A program made the translations under genes and the position numbers. DNA of 64,000 nt from the NCBI GenBank assembly GCA_903905065.1, contig CAIVEW010000060.1, positions 62,001 to 126,000 on the forward strand, given 5' to 3'. The DNA is from an uncultured Bacteroidota bacterium. Lineage in GTDB: Bacteria > Bacteroidota > Bacteroidia > Chitinophagales > Chitinophagaceae. This document shows positions 27,301 through 37,075 of this stretch, piece after piece (the stretch's first letter is position 1; each line of letters opens with the position of its first letter). The notes under the pieces were generated by a model, which worked only from the letters and a program-made list of their open reading frames with translations, did not search any database and was not told the DNA's origin.

Positions 27301-30300
27301 AAGCGCACCCAGTCGGAAAAGCATAAGTTACCAACGTCGTTCCAGAAGAAATGCCTGTAACAATCCCGGTAGCGCTAACGCTGCCTGTTCCGGAAGCACT
27401 ACTGCTCCACGTACCGCCGACCGAGATATCACTAAGCGACGTGGCCAACCCAACGCATACGTGCGTGATACCCAGTATAGCTGCAGGCAACGGATTAACC
27501 GTAATGGCCGACGAAGAAATGCATCCAGTTCCCAACGTATATGTGACGCTTGCAACTCCTGCACTGATCCCTGTCACTATTCCGGATCCTGTACCGACCG
27601 ATGCGATCCCCGTCGTACCGGTGCTCCAAACCCCGCCGGGAGTAACATCGGCAAGTGTGGTTGTTGCGCCTGCGCATGTAACTGTGACTCCTGTGATTGA
27701 AGCCGGCAATGGATTGACAGTTATGGTAATAACATTGACGCAGCCTGTGTTTAGTGTGTAGGTAATGGTTGCAGTACCCGCGGAAACACCCGTAACGATG
27801 CCAGTTGCCGACCCCACAACCGCAATGCCCGGCGAACCGGAAGTCCAACTACCGCCTGCTGTGGCGTCACTTAAATTTATGGTAAGACCTGCACAAACAT
27901 TTGGCGGACCGGTTATTACCGCAGGTAACGGATTAACTGTTATCGAACTGACAGTAATACAACCTGTGGGCAACGTATAAGTGACGACACCTATTCCAGA
28001 TGCCATACCTGTCACAAGTCCCGACAACGAGCCGATACCCGCTATTCCCGAAAGTCCAGTGCTCCAGGTGCCGCCTGACGATGAATCAGACAAATTTGTG
28101 GTCAGTCCGAGGCAAACGTTTCTTATCCCGTCTACCGACTGTGGTAACGGGTTGACGGTAATAACAGTTGTGGCAATACAGCCTGTAGTGGGCAACATGT
28201 AAGTAATCACCGCTGTACCTGCAGACGCGCCGCCGACCGTTCCCGTTCCCGCCCCAACAATTGCTACCGAAATATCACTGCTCGACCATGCGCCGCCTGT
28301 AGTAATATCCGTAAGGGCTACTGATAACCCCGCGCAAACATTTGTAGCACCGGTAATAGCCGCAGGTAATGGATTTACTGTAAAAACGATCTTCGCAACG
28401 CAACCTGTCGGAAGTGTATAAGTAACGATAGTGGTACCTGCCGAGAGTCCCGTAACTGCACCTGTCGCGCCGGCAACAGATAATATTCCGGTACCTATGC
28501 TGCTCCATGTTCCGCCGGAAGATGCATCGGTTAGCGTAACAGTGAGCCCGGTACAGCCACTGGCAACACCGCTTATCGGGGATGGTAAAGGATCTACGAG
28601 GATAGAGATAGTATTCAGGCAGCCCGTCAGCAATGTGTAGCTGACTGTCGCACTGCCGGTTCCCGCACCAGTAACAATTCCCGTGGAACTAATGGCAGCT
28701 ATCGACGAATTACTGCTGCTCCATGTGCCGCCGCCCGTCATATCAGTCAGGGCAGTCGTAAGACCGTAGCAAAGCTCGGCGATACCGCCAATTGCAGCAG
28801 GAATTGGGTTCACAGTTACATAGGTATAGGTCGTGCAACCAGTACCAATAGTGTACGTAATAGTCGCTGTGCCTGCGGAAATACCTCTTACGCTTCCGGT
28901 TACCACGTCCACTGTGCCAACCGATAAATTACTGCTGGTCCAGGTTCCTCCAGCAAAGACATCACTTAACATAGTCGTAAGCCCGGCGCAAACGACCCTG
29001 GCGCCTGCTATCGGAGCGGGTAACGAATTGACCGTTACAATAGCCGTAGCTATGCAGCCAGCGCTAAGCACATAGGAAATAACAGAGGTGCCGGGACTGA
29101 TACCGGTAACAAGGCCTGTCAGCGGCCCCACGGTCGCCGCGCTGACATTGCTGCTGCTCCATGTACCTGAGCCCGTAGCATCGCTGAGGTTGGTTGTATA
29201 TCCTGAGCAAATATTTGGATTGCCCGTTACAGAAGCCATTGTATTTACAGTAACCGTAATACTGGCGATGCAACCGGTAGGTAGCATATAAGTGATGTTA
29301 TCCGCGCCTGCTGCAACTCCTGTAATAATACCGGTTGCACTAGCCGCAGTTGCAATACTCAAATCACCACTGCTCCATGTACCACCGGGAGATACGTCAC
29401 TAAGGTTCGTAGTCAGTCCGACACAAAAAACAGTGCTGCCTGTAATAAAAGAAGGGAGCGGGTTAACCGTGATAGAGGTAGTAACGTTACATCCTGTAGA
29501 CAAAGCATAGGTAATAATGGCGGTACCCGCAGATATGCCGGTAACAACACCAGTAGATGTATCTACGGTAGCTACAGCCGGGCTATTACTTGCCCAGGTG
29601 CCGCCACCAATAGCATCGCTTAGTGTTATTGTTAGTCCCCGACAAACGCTGACAGAACCAGAAATTACAGTTGGCATTGGGTTTACGGTGACCACTTGCG
29701 AAGAAATGCAAGACGTGGGCAATGCGTAAACAATAGTTGCGGTACCAGCCAGGTTGCCCGTTGTTATACCCGTACTGGATGAGATACTTGCAACGCTACC
29801 ATTGAGGCTGCTCCAGGTTCCTCCGGTTGAAGCATCTGACAAGCTAGTTGCGGAACCGGAACAAATTAAGAAGCTCCCTGTTATGGCAGAAGGTAAAGGA
29901 TTCACGGTAACAACAGCGCTAATAGCACATCCGCCTCCCGTTGACGCTGGAATAGTATAATAGATTGTTGCAGTTGCCGCGACATTTCCGGTGACGATCC
30001 CCGTAGCGCCCACGGCTGCCACGCCGGCATTGCTGCTGCTCCATGTACCGCCAACTGTGGCATCCGACAATGTTGTTGTCAATCCGGAGCAGACCGGTCT
30101 GGTTCCTGCTATCGAAAGCGGAATAGGATTCACGGTAATGGTGTAACTGGTTGAACAGCCCAAGCCGGGCGCTATTGGAATACTATATGTTATGTTTGCA
30201 GTACCTGCTGTGATGCCCATCACATTTCCGGTAGACAGCCCAATTGCAGCAACGCCGATGTTGCTGGTGGCCCATGTTCCGGGAGAAACAGCATCAGTCA

Positions 30301-33300
30301 GCACGGCTGTTGCACCCACACATATTCCAGCCGGGCCACTAATAGCAGGAGGCAGCGCCGTAACAGAAACAACGATCGTACTGACGCAGCCGGTACTGAC
30401 AACATAACTAATCGCAGTAGCACCCGCCGACACCCCCAACAAAATTCCACTACCGGTGCCGACCCATGCAATTGCTGCATTGCCGCTGCTCCATGCACCG
30501 CCGGAAGTGGCATCACTGAGATTTATTGTAGATCCTACACAGACATTTGCCCCGCCGGTAATTGCCGCAGGTAACGCAATAACCGTAACGATAGCTGTCG
30601 TGATACAACCAGTTGGCAATGTATAAGTAATAATGACGGTACCTGCACTAACACCGTTAACTATGCCCGTCGAAGATCCAATGGAAGCAACCGCGGTGTT
30701 GCTGCTGCTCCACCTGCCGCCGGTAGAGGAACTAGTGAGGTTAGTTGTGGTCCCGGCGCATAATGTCATTGTGCCTGTGATATCCGCTGGCAATGCGTTC
30801 ACGGTAGCGAAAACACTAACGCTACAACCTGTAGCGAGCACGTAACTTATCGCCGTAGTTCCCGAAACAATACCTGTTATGATACCTGTAGTAGAACCAA
30901 TTGTTGCAACCGAAAGATTGCTGCTGCTCCACGTGCCACCTCCTGTACCGTCGCTGAGACTTGCCGTTAAACCGGCACAGGCAGAAGGTGTACCGGAAAT
31001 ATTTACCGGTATAGGATAAACAGTGACAACCGACGTAGCTAGACAACCAGTGCTTAGTTTATAGGTAATTGTCACTGTCCCGGTAGCGCCGCCCGCGATA
31101 ACGCCCGATGTTAGCCCCACAGGCGCAATCAACGGATTGCTGCTGCTCCATGTACCGCCGATCAAGGCATCGCTCAGTATCGTGGTAGCCCCCAGACATA
31201 GGTTGGCAGCCTCCGTTATTGATGCAGGCAGAGGATTTACGGTAACGATCGTAGCCAATGTACAGCCTACTCCTAACGAATAGGTGATAGTAACCGTCCC
31301 AGCATTAATTCCGTTTATTATGCCGGACGTAGAGCCTGCCGTAGCAATAGAAATATCACTGCTGCTCCAGGTGCCACCGCCCGTGTAGGGATCGCTAAGA
31401 CTGGTCGATGCGCCCGCACATACAATAGCCGTACCGGAAACTGAAGATGGCAGCAGATTTACCGTAACTACAGTTGTGGCAATGCAGCCCGCGCCAAGCG
31501 AATAGGTGATGGTGGCAGTACCTCCGCCACTACCACTCAGCAAGCCCGATGTGGAACCCACCGTTGCCACGGAGGGATTGCTGCTGCTCCAGTTACCACT
31601 GCCTATACTATCCGTCAACGTGGTAACAGATCCGGCACAAATATTAGTCGTCCCATCTATTACGGATGGCTGCGGATTGCTAAAAAGTATTGCTACCGCC
31701 GCGCAACCGGAAGCAAAGGAATAAGAGATAGTTGCAGATCCTACCGAGACCGTATTTACAAATCCTGTAGAGCCTATGGTAGCTACACCGGTATTGCTGC
31801 TGCTCCAGTTGCCGCCGGCTGAAGCGTCACTAAAGGTTGTCGTGAATCCAAGGCATACATTCGAGTTCCCCGACACCGGGGCCGGGGTCGCGTTAGTTGT
31901 AACAACCGTAGTTACGCGGCAACCCGTTGGATACCCATAAGTAATTATTGCCGTACCAACTCCAACTCCGGCAGCAACTCCGGTTCCCGGGCCAATTACA
32001 ACGACGGCGGTATTACTACTGCTCCAGCCACCTCCGGCAACTGCATCAGAGAGGTTCGTAATAAGTCCCTGGCAAATGGTAGTTGTGCCGCTTATCGCTG
32101 CAGGCATCGTATTTACAGTAAATGCAAAGCCCGACGCGCATCCATCGGGAAGTGTATAGGATATCACCGAATTTCCTGCCGATACGCCAGTCACGATTCC
32201 GGTAGCGGATCCTATAGTCGCCGCAACGGTATTACTGCTGCTCCATGAACCACCGCCACTCGCATCGCTCAAAACAGTCGCAGACCCTGCACATAAAGAC
32301 GCAGCACCTGTTATAGAACCGGGTGCCAGGTTTACGGTAATTACACTCACCGTGCTGCAATTGCCGGCAAGCGTATATGTGATATTAGATGTCCCGTTTG
32401 ACAGGCCTACCAGGACTCCTGAACTTGCCCCAACTATCGCTACAGAAGTAGTACCGTTGCCCCAAGTGCCACCGCCGTATGCGTCGCTTAAGATCGTAGC
32501 GGTACCCTGGCAAATGCTCATAGTGCCGGTTATTGCGGAAGGGGATTGATTTACCGTTAGTGCTTTAGCCGCCATGCAACCGGTTGGCAGTGTATATACG
32601 ATCGTAACGGTGCCGGGAGAAATGCCAATCACGGAACCGCCGGAACCAACAGTTGCGACCGATGTCGCGCTGCTACTCCATGCTCCGCCGCCTGATCCAT
32701 CCGTGACCGTGATAGCGGCACCGGTACAAACACTTGAAGCGCCCGATATTATTGCCGGCAGCGGATTTACTGTGAGTACCGTATTAATGGCGCAGCCCGT
32801 ACCTCCATCGGTATAGACCACATTTGCAGTTCCCGTGCTAACACCAATTACAAATCCGCTGGACGAGCCGATAAAGACAACCGATGCGTTACCGCTGACC
32901 CACGTGCCACCGGTTACAGCATCAGTCAGTGTCGTCGTTGCTCCCTGGCATAAGCTAACGGCACCGGAAATTGCAGGTGGCAGCGCAATAACGGACACAT
33001 TGGCATCTGCCGTGCAACCCGTAGCAAGTGTATAAGTGATATTCACTGTCCCGGCAGTGATTCCCGTTACTGCGCCGGATGCTGAACCGACTGTGCCAAA
33101 CAAAACATTTCCACTGCTCCATGTTCCTCCGCCTGTTCCGTCGGTTAGCGTCGTACTCTGTCCAACGCATGTTGTCAGGTTACCGCTTATGGCAACAGGC
33201 AAAGGATTGACAGTTATTGTTTTCGTTGCCGTACACGTAGTAGGTAATGTATAAATAATATTTGCCGGCCCTGCGCTCACTCCGCTCACCGTGCCGGTGC

Positions 33301-36300
33301 TGCTTATTGTCGCGATTAAGGAATTGCTGCTGCTCCATGTGCCACCGGCGCCAGCGTCCGTAAGACTAATCAGCCCCCCCGTGCAAACCGCGCTGGCACC
33401 ATTGATCACTCCGGGTAGCGGATTAACAGTAACAATAACCGTTGTAATGCATCCTGTAGCAAGCGAGTATGTGATAAGCGTGGTGCCTGCATTATATCCG
33501 ATCACTATACCGATACCAGATGACGTTATCGTGGCAATCGTCGGGCTGCCGCTTGTCCAAGTTCCACCGGGCGATGCATCGCTTAAGATCATCGCTGACC
33601 CAACGCATACCTGCGGATTCCCGGTAATTGCCGTTGGGAGTGGATTCACGGTCACTAATGTGGTTGCCGTGCATCCCGTCGGTAAAGTGTAGGTGATAAC
33701 TACTGTATTTGCAGCAACACCAGTCACCAATCCTCCACTGACTGCAATAGCCGCAGTAGTGATGTCACTAATGCTCCACGTACCGCCGGGTGAGGAATCA
33801 CTCAATTGCGTGGTTAGTCCTGCGCAAACGGTGCGCGTACCTGTGATAGCCGCCGGCAAAGGATCAACGGTCGCAATAGTTGTAATCAGGCAACCAGTGG
33901 CCGCTAACTGATACGTGATCAAAGAAGTGCCGGCAGAGATACCAGCCACGGTTCCTGTCGTAGGGCCTATTAATGCAATGCTAGTGTTTCCGCTGCTCCA
34001 CACGCCGCCACTTACGGCATCAGTTAAAGTAGTAACAGCATTCACACAGACCTCAGCATTGCCACTTATCGCAACGGGCAGCGGGCTAACAGTAAAATTT
34101 GTTGTGGCAGTGCACCCCGTTGGTAACACATACGATATGGTGGTGAATCCCTGTGAAACCCCGGTAACCGATCCCGTTCCCACTGCGGCAGTTGCAACTG
34201 ACAGATCATTACTACTCCATGTACCACCCGCTGCAGCATCAGTTAAGTTAGTGGAAGACCCTGCGCAAACACTGGTCATTCCGGTTATCGGGTACAAGGG
34301 ATTGACCGTGACAGTGCGGGTGGCGATGCAGCCGGTGCCAAGCGTATAACTAATATTAGCTGTACCTGTTGTCAATCCGAAAACAGTCCCGGAGCCTGTG
34401 CCCGCTGCCACGATCGATGGGGTCCCTGACATCCATGTGCCACCGCCCGTTGCGTCGCTTAGAGCGGTGGACAGCCCCATGCAAACTGTCGCAGTGCCGA
34501 GAATTGGCGTTGGCAAGGGGTTTACCGTTATTACAGTCGTCGTGAAACAACCAGCTCCTATTGTGTAGGTTATGGTAGCCGTGCCCGTTGCCACTGTATT
34601 AATAGAACCCGAGGTTGAACCGATAGTGGCTATAGCCGTGTTGCCGCTGACCCAGGTGCCGCCAGCGGTAGCGGGGTCACTCAGGCTGCCGCTCGACCCA
34701 AGGCATATTCCCCTTGCACCGGATATCGCACCAGGCGAAATGTTTACAGTAACTGCGGTTGTAGCAGTGCAACCCGAACCCAACCCATAACTAATGGTTA
34801 CCATGCCAGGAGAGGCGCCGGTTACAACACCCGTTCCCGGAACCACGGTAGCTGTAGTTGTGTTACCGCTTGTCCAGGTACCGGTGGTCGTAATATCACT
34901 CAGATTTGTGGACGTGCCCACACAAATACTTGTGTTCCCCGTTATCGGCGAAGGAGATGGTGTAAAATTCACCGAACTATTGTTTGTAGCAGCACAGCCC
35001 GAACTTGTAGCAGTGGCTGTATAGGTAATTGTTCCAGTGGTGGTTATGCTCGGTGGGTGCACATAAACCGTATCATCGGGCGTACCAGGTACATATGGTG
35101 TTGTCAATCCAGCATCAGCATAAAGATCGGTTGCGGGGGACCACGTGGGCATAACTATCGACGAAGTTCCCGTCACCAGGACATTGTCTATAGCCCAAAA
35201 ATCGCCCCAGTGTGTGTAATAATAAAAACGTATCCGCAGATTTGGCTGACCAAGGTACGCATTTAGTGAAAACGTTTCGCCGATAAAACCGGTAGAGGTT
35301 CCAATGCTTGCTCCCACAAAATTCTGCAGGGTCGTCCACGTTGTGCCGCCGTCCGTTGAAATATCAAGATCAACGTTGAAATCACCTGCTGGCCAGTACT
35401 GATAGGCTTGTTGAAAGGTAAGCGTTGCACCGGAGTAGCCCCCCAGGGAAAATATCGGTGATATTAACCGGGAAGACGTAAATGAAGTCGATGGCGAAGT
35501 ATCCGCGTTGGACATAGCAAAGGCACTATAGTCTGGCGAAAAGAATGGGCCAAGGGTAGGATAACCGTTGCCGCAAATTTTCCAACCGCCTCCCGGCAAC
35601 ATGCCGCTCCCACCAGAATTGTCCACGGTCCAGGAGCCAAGTCCACTGTTAAAAGTTTGAGATAAGACGGTGGACGGTGCCGGGATCCCCGTAGCTGTAA
35701 TAGTTGCTACGCCACCGCTGCACAATGTCGTCAAAGTTGGCGTCAGCACTGGCGACAGCGGAGGATTATTGACTGTAAAAGTCGTGGTTGACGGACATCC
35801 CGCAGCGAAATAAGTAATTATCGAGGTTCCCACCGCAACGCCACTCACATTACCGGAGGCGTCTATTGTAGCAATTGCCGTATTGCTGCTGCTCCAGGTG
35901 CCGCTTGCGGTAGCATCGCTCATAATTGTTGTACCTCCTATACAGGTCACAACCGAACCCATAATTGGCAAAGGGTCCGGGTTCACGGTCATAATAGTGG
36001 TAGCTGAAGTAGCTGTAACAGTTGTCACGCAACTACTGGAGCTGGTCATAATACAATAGATGGTATTGCCGTTCGCAAGGCTGGGATTGGCATAAGTTGC
36101 TCCTGTAGCCAGGCTCACGCCGTTCAGGTACCATTGGTAAGAAGGTGTCGCACCTCCCCCCAGCGGCGTTGGTGTGAAAACAACATTTGTCCCGGCGCAT
36201 ATTGGGCCGCTGGGTGTAGCGGCAACGGCGACCGACGGTATAACAGGGGGCGTCAGCGACAAACTGCCGAAATTCGGTGCTCCGGAACCAGGTACGATGC

Positions 36301-36820
36301 CGGCAATAGAGCCTCCGGTGACCGATGTGCAATAAATATTCCCGGCTGCTGATGAAGTTGAAGTAGCCTGCACTTGCAGCCCTGAAATTGTCACCACGTC
36401 ATACCCAACAATTCCGCTTACACTTATGTTTACCGTCAACGTACCGCTGGTAACACTGCCGGTCACTGTATAAACGTCTGAACCGGTCACAAATCCAAAC
36501 ACTACAGGCGACGCCGGGTTGAACTGCCAGCCGGCCGGAGCTGTGAGCACCACAACATCTGTTCCTGGCCCCACAATATCGGCATTATTCCCCTCCGTGA
36601 TGGTAATTGCCCCCAAGGTAGTAAAAGACGGAGCGCTTCCACCAATGGCTTTGCTGCTACAGATCAGTGTACCACCACTTGCCGGAACAACGGACACGGC
36701 CGCATATCCTTCACTGCAGAAGCAGCAAAGAATAGCCAGTAGCAGGATGTTTATAGCTTTTATACGGCCATCTTTACCTGCAACCTTAGTAAAAATTGAT
36801 CGTAAAGAAAGTTTTCCCAT
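24365..36820 (-). CDS. giant Ig-like repeat T9SS surface protein
   Basis: About 4150 residues. ATG 36820 opens MGKLSLRS... with a hydrophobic leader ending near SEGYAA; longer starts (ATG 36832, TTG 36877) are possible. Order: a short beta domain (about 60-200), a PKD-like module, one isolated Ig module, a MAM/jelly-roll-like domain (about bases 35100-35670; core SPIFSLGGYSGATLTF...FWAIDNVLVTG), then 42 tandem Ig-like modules of about 73 residues, then three or four divergent Ig/PKD modules and a T9SS sorting domain (LIPNPNNGTFTI...HFIIRE). The repeat consensus is I-x-G-x-x-x-V-C-x-G...LSDA-x-x-GGTWSSSN...ATV-x-x-x-TG-x-V-x-G-x-SAGT-x-x-ITYTLPTGC-x-x-x-x-x-VTVNPLP, with two cysteines per copy. 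It should be exported as a long fibre. It probably acts in adhesion or biofilm; the ligand is unknown. Confidence 0.88.
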   Translation of the reverse strand: MGKLSLRSIFTKVAGKDGRIKAINILLLAILCCFCSEGYAAVSVVPASGGTLICSSKAIGGSAPSFTTLGAITITEGNNADIVGPGTDVVVLTAPAGWQFNPASPVVFGFVTGSDVYTVTGSVTSGTLTVNISVSGIVGYDVVTISGLQVQATSTSSAAGNIYCTSVTGGSIAGIVPGSGAPNFGSLSLTPPVIPSVAVAATPSGPICAGTNVVFTPTPLGGGATPSYQWYLNGVSLATGATYANPSLANGNTIYCIMTSSSSCVTTVTATSATTIMTVNPDPLPIMGSVVTCIGGTTIMSDATASGTWSSSNTAIATIDASGNVSGVAVGTSIITYFAAGCPSTTTFTVNNPPLSPVLTPTLTTLCSGGVATITATGIPAPSTVLSQTFNSGLGSWTVDNSGGSGMLPGGGWKICGNGYPTLGPFFSPDYSAFAMSNADTSPSTSFTSSRLISPIFSLGGYSGATLTFQQAYQYWPAGDFNVDLDISTDGGTTWTTLQNFVGASIGTSTGFIGETFSLNAYLGQPNLRIRFYYYTHWGDFWAIDNVLVTGTSSIVMPTWSPATDLYADAGLTTPYVPGTPDDTVYVHPPSITTTGTITYTATATSSGCAATNNSSVNFTPSPSPITGNTSICVGTSTNLSDITTTGTWTSGNTTTATVVPGTGVVTGASPGMVTISYGLGSGCTATTAVTVNISPGAISGARGICLGSSGSLSDPATAGGTWVSGNTAIATIGSTSGSINTVATGTATITYTIGAGCFTTTVITVNPLPTPILGTATVCMGLSTALSDATGGGTWMSGTPSIVAAGTGSGTVFGLTTGTANISYTLGTGCIATRTVTVNPLYPITGMTSVCAGSSTNLTDAAAGGTWSSNDLSVATAAVGTGSVTGVSQGFTTISYVLPTGCTATTNFTVSPLPVAISGNAEVCVNAVTTLTDAVSGGVWSSGNTSIALIGPTTGTVAGISAGTSLITYQLAATGCLITTIATVDPLPAAITGTRTVCAGLTTQLSDSSPGGTWSISDITTAAIAVSGGLVTGVAANTVVITYTLPTGCTATTLVTVNPLPTAITGNPQVCVGSAMILSDASPGGTWTSGSPTIATITSSGIGIVIGYNAGTTLITYSLATGCITTVIVTVNPLPGVINGASAVCTGGLISLTDAGAGGTWSSSNSLIATISSTGTVSGVSAGPANIIYTLPTTCTATKTITVNPLPVAISGNLTTCVGQSTTLTDGTGGGTWSSGNVLFGTVGSASGAVTGITAGTVNITYTLATGCTADANVSVIALPPAISGAVSLCQGATTTLTDAVTGGTWVSGNASVVFIGSSSGFVIGVSTGTANVVYTDGGTGCAINTVLTVNPLPAIISGASSVCTGAAITVTDGSGGGAWSSSATSVATVGSGGSVIGISPGTVTIVYTLPTGCMAAKALTVNQSPSAITGTMSICQGTATILSDAYGGGTWGNGTTSVAIVGASSGVLVGLSNGTSNITYTLAGNCSTVSVITVNLAPGSITGAASLCAGSATVLSDASGGGSWSSSNTVAATIGSATGIVTGVSAGNSVISYTLPDGCASGFAFTVNTMPAAISGTTTICQGLITNLSDAVAGGGWSSSNTAVVVIGPGTGVAAGVGVGTAIITYGYPTGCRVTTVVTTNATPAPVSGNSNVCLGFTTTFSDASAGGNWSSSNTGVATIGSTGFVNTVSVGSATISYSFASGCAAVAILFSNPQPSVIDGTTNICAGSVTTLTDSIGSGNWSSSNPSVATVGSTSGLLSGSGGGTATITYSLGAGCIATTVVTVNLLPSSVSGTAIVCAGASTSLSDPYTGGGTWSSSDISIATAGSTSGIINGINAGTVTITYSLGVGCTLATIVTVNPLPASITEAANLCLGATTILSDALIGGTWSSSNPLIAPVGLTSGVIAGGATGTVTITYKLSTGCLATSVVTVYPIPVNISGTPSACAGLTASLSDGTGGGTWSSSNLSVATIGSTTGIITGIVSGTTAISYVLATGCSVSVFATVNALPADITGTMTLCAGTTTNLTSSSTGGRWSSSNTAVASIGSSTGIVNGVSAGTVIITYTLPTGCITTAIVTVIALPAAITGGANVCVGSTINLSDATSGGAWSSGNAAIAWVGTGSGILLGVSAGATAISYVVSTGCVSTIVVSVTALPPAISGPAGICVGATAVLTDAVSPGTWATSNIGVAAIGLSTGNVMGITAGTANITYSIPIAPGLGCSTSYTITVNPIPLSIAGTRPVCSGLTTTLSDATVGGTWSSSNAGVAAVGATGIVTGNVAATATIYYTIPASTGGGCAISAVVTVNPLPSAITGSFLICSGSATSLSDASTGGTWSSLNGSVASISSSTGITTGNLAGTATIVYALPTSCISSQVVTVNPMPTVISGSVSVCRGLTITLSDAIGGGTWASNSPAVATVDTSTGVVTGISAGTAIITYALSTGCNVTTSITVNPLPSFITGSTVFCVGLTTNLSDVSPGGTWSSGDLSIATAASATGIITGVAAGADNITYMLPTGCIASITVTVNTMASVTGNPNICSGYTTNLSDATGSGTWSSSNVSAATVGPLTGLVTGISPGTSVISYVLSAGCIATAIVTVNSLPAPIAGARVVCAGLTTMLSDVFAGGTWTSSNLSVGTVDVVTGSVRGISAGTATITYTIGTGCTTYTYVTVNPIPAAIGGIAELCYGLTTALTDMTGGGTWSSSNSSIAAISSTGIVTGAGTGSATVSYTLLTGCLNTISILVDPLPSPISGVASGCTGLTVTLTDASSGGTWSSIGTGILSVAGATGAVTGLSAGTTIVTYTLPTGCVAKIVFTVNPLPAAITGATNVCAGLSVALTDITTGGAWSSSDISVAIVGAGTGTVGGASAGTAVITYMLPTTGCIATTVITVNPLPQSVDGIRNVCLGLTTNLSDSSSGGTWSTGLSGIAGIGSLSGLVTGMASGIGVVTYTLPTGCITVSSITVNPLPAVITGPPNVCAGLTINLSDATAGGSWTSGSPGIAVVGSATGIVTGVSAGTATITYTLNTGCVNVITITVNPLPASITGVTVTCAGATTTLADVTPGGVWSTGTTGIASVGTGSGIVTGISAGVASVTYTLGTGCISSSAITVNPLPAAILGITHVCVGLATSLSDISVGGTWSSSASGTGSVSATGIVTGISSGTTLVTYAFPTGCASFATVTVNSLPSAIGGASNVCTGSTAALSDITTGGSWSITAPAIATVGSATGIVSGMSAGTTTVTYTLPTGCIATSEETVFASPSPITGTLAICAGMTSALTDATAGGTWSSSNTAAAMVAGTTGVVTGISSGGSEISYILGTGCFAVKVVTINPLPAVISGAPSICAGLNYLLSDGTSGGNWSSGTLSVATVNSVTGLLHGVATGSTVITYALPTGCITTLSITVNVSPAAIMGTTHVCAGASVTLSDVSAGGLWTSSNSATAFVGSGSGVVNGISAGAVLITFELPTGCAATAAFTVNPLPSIIAGTRSVCLGSTSGFSDTLTGGVWNIASPAIATIGSVSGIATGVALGTTTITYTLPTGCATSTIITVNPYPVSIAGASLVCQGYSIDMSDATAGGSWNSNNVAVATVGLATGVVTGVSGGAATISYTMSTGCFVTKTVTVNPLFSIAGVTGLCVGSVYTFSDLAPGGIWSSNTTTVVSIGSATGAATAIASGITILSYALPSGCSAAVVVTVNVLPAAFNVTGGGSYCAGGTGLNIELNGSDTGLSYSLYNGSSFVAADSGTGAALFYGPYTAGGTYTVLAVNLVTGCRSNMTGSATIDVTTVSVPSVTVTTTIGDTVCEGSVATFKAIPAFGGSSPEFHWFVNGISVGVTGPDSSYTYSPLNGDTVSVTLVSDAACVMPATASATFSVTTTPNVVPSATISASPGDSICATHSVTIIPDPVNGGSMPTYRWMKNGINAGWGSTYTFMPLTGDNIFCVIHSDYHCLSIDSAFSSNNINITVVPLLTPTLSITAYPGGALAPGQPDTFVAMVTNGGTGITYQWKINGIAVPGAVSDTFISNSMINNDTVACITLGGSNCGPVSAEGSLVVNINNTGVQQIPAGITRVGLIPNPNNGTFTISGVASLVDEVFIEITDMAGQMLYGKAVRVEDGKFREKIELDNSLASGIYLLSLSERTNSGQITGNIVLHFIIRE
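25740..34955 (-). repeat. 42 tandem ~219-bp repeats encoding Ig-like modules
   Basis: I counted 42 consecutive modules by the motif C-x-G...(L/F)-(S/T)-D...GG-x-W. The span divided by 42 gives about 219 bases (73 codons). Copies differ at most third positions and many second-rank residues, so I see no evidence of very recent tandem duplication or gene-conversion blocks by eye. A 43rd, isolated copy sits farther toward the N-terminus (near 35760-35970). Confidence 0.85.
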
Positions 36821-36893
36821 GAATAAATACATTATTACCAGGCAGTGCTTAATGTCTGCCCTGCACACAAAGTCCAACTCTATTTTCCGCAGG

Positions 36894-36901
36894 CAAAGAT
36901 A
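36894..36901 (-). promoter_or_regulatory. -7 element TATCTTTG upstream of the giant repeat gene
   Basis: On the minus strand TATCTTTG matches TAnnTTTG exactly. It lies about 73 bases before ATG 36820. I do not see a well-placed TTG at -33. Transcription from here would start close to the TTG at 36877, favouring an ATG start further in. Confidence 0.45.
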
Positions 36902-37075
36902 GCAAATTAAGTAATACGATTTGCAGGCGGTGCCAATAATTATGTCTGCAAATATTCAGCCAGAAATTCAAAATATTGTTGCCGTTTACCCTTGACTGCA
37001 ATATTTGATTTAAGGACTTACCTTAGTTTTCGATTTGGCCGTAAAGTCAGCCGAAATCACACCAAATTTCTTCTT

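Noticed and set aside
25740-34955. Regular ~219-base periodicity that could suggest a CRISPR or satellite array
   Set aside because: The repeats are in one uninterrupted coding frame, are diverged at DNA level, and encode Ig-like protein modules; there are no identical repeats or spacers.
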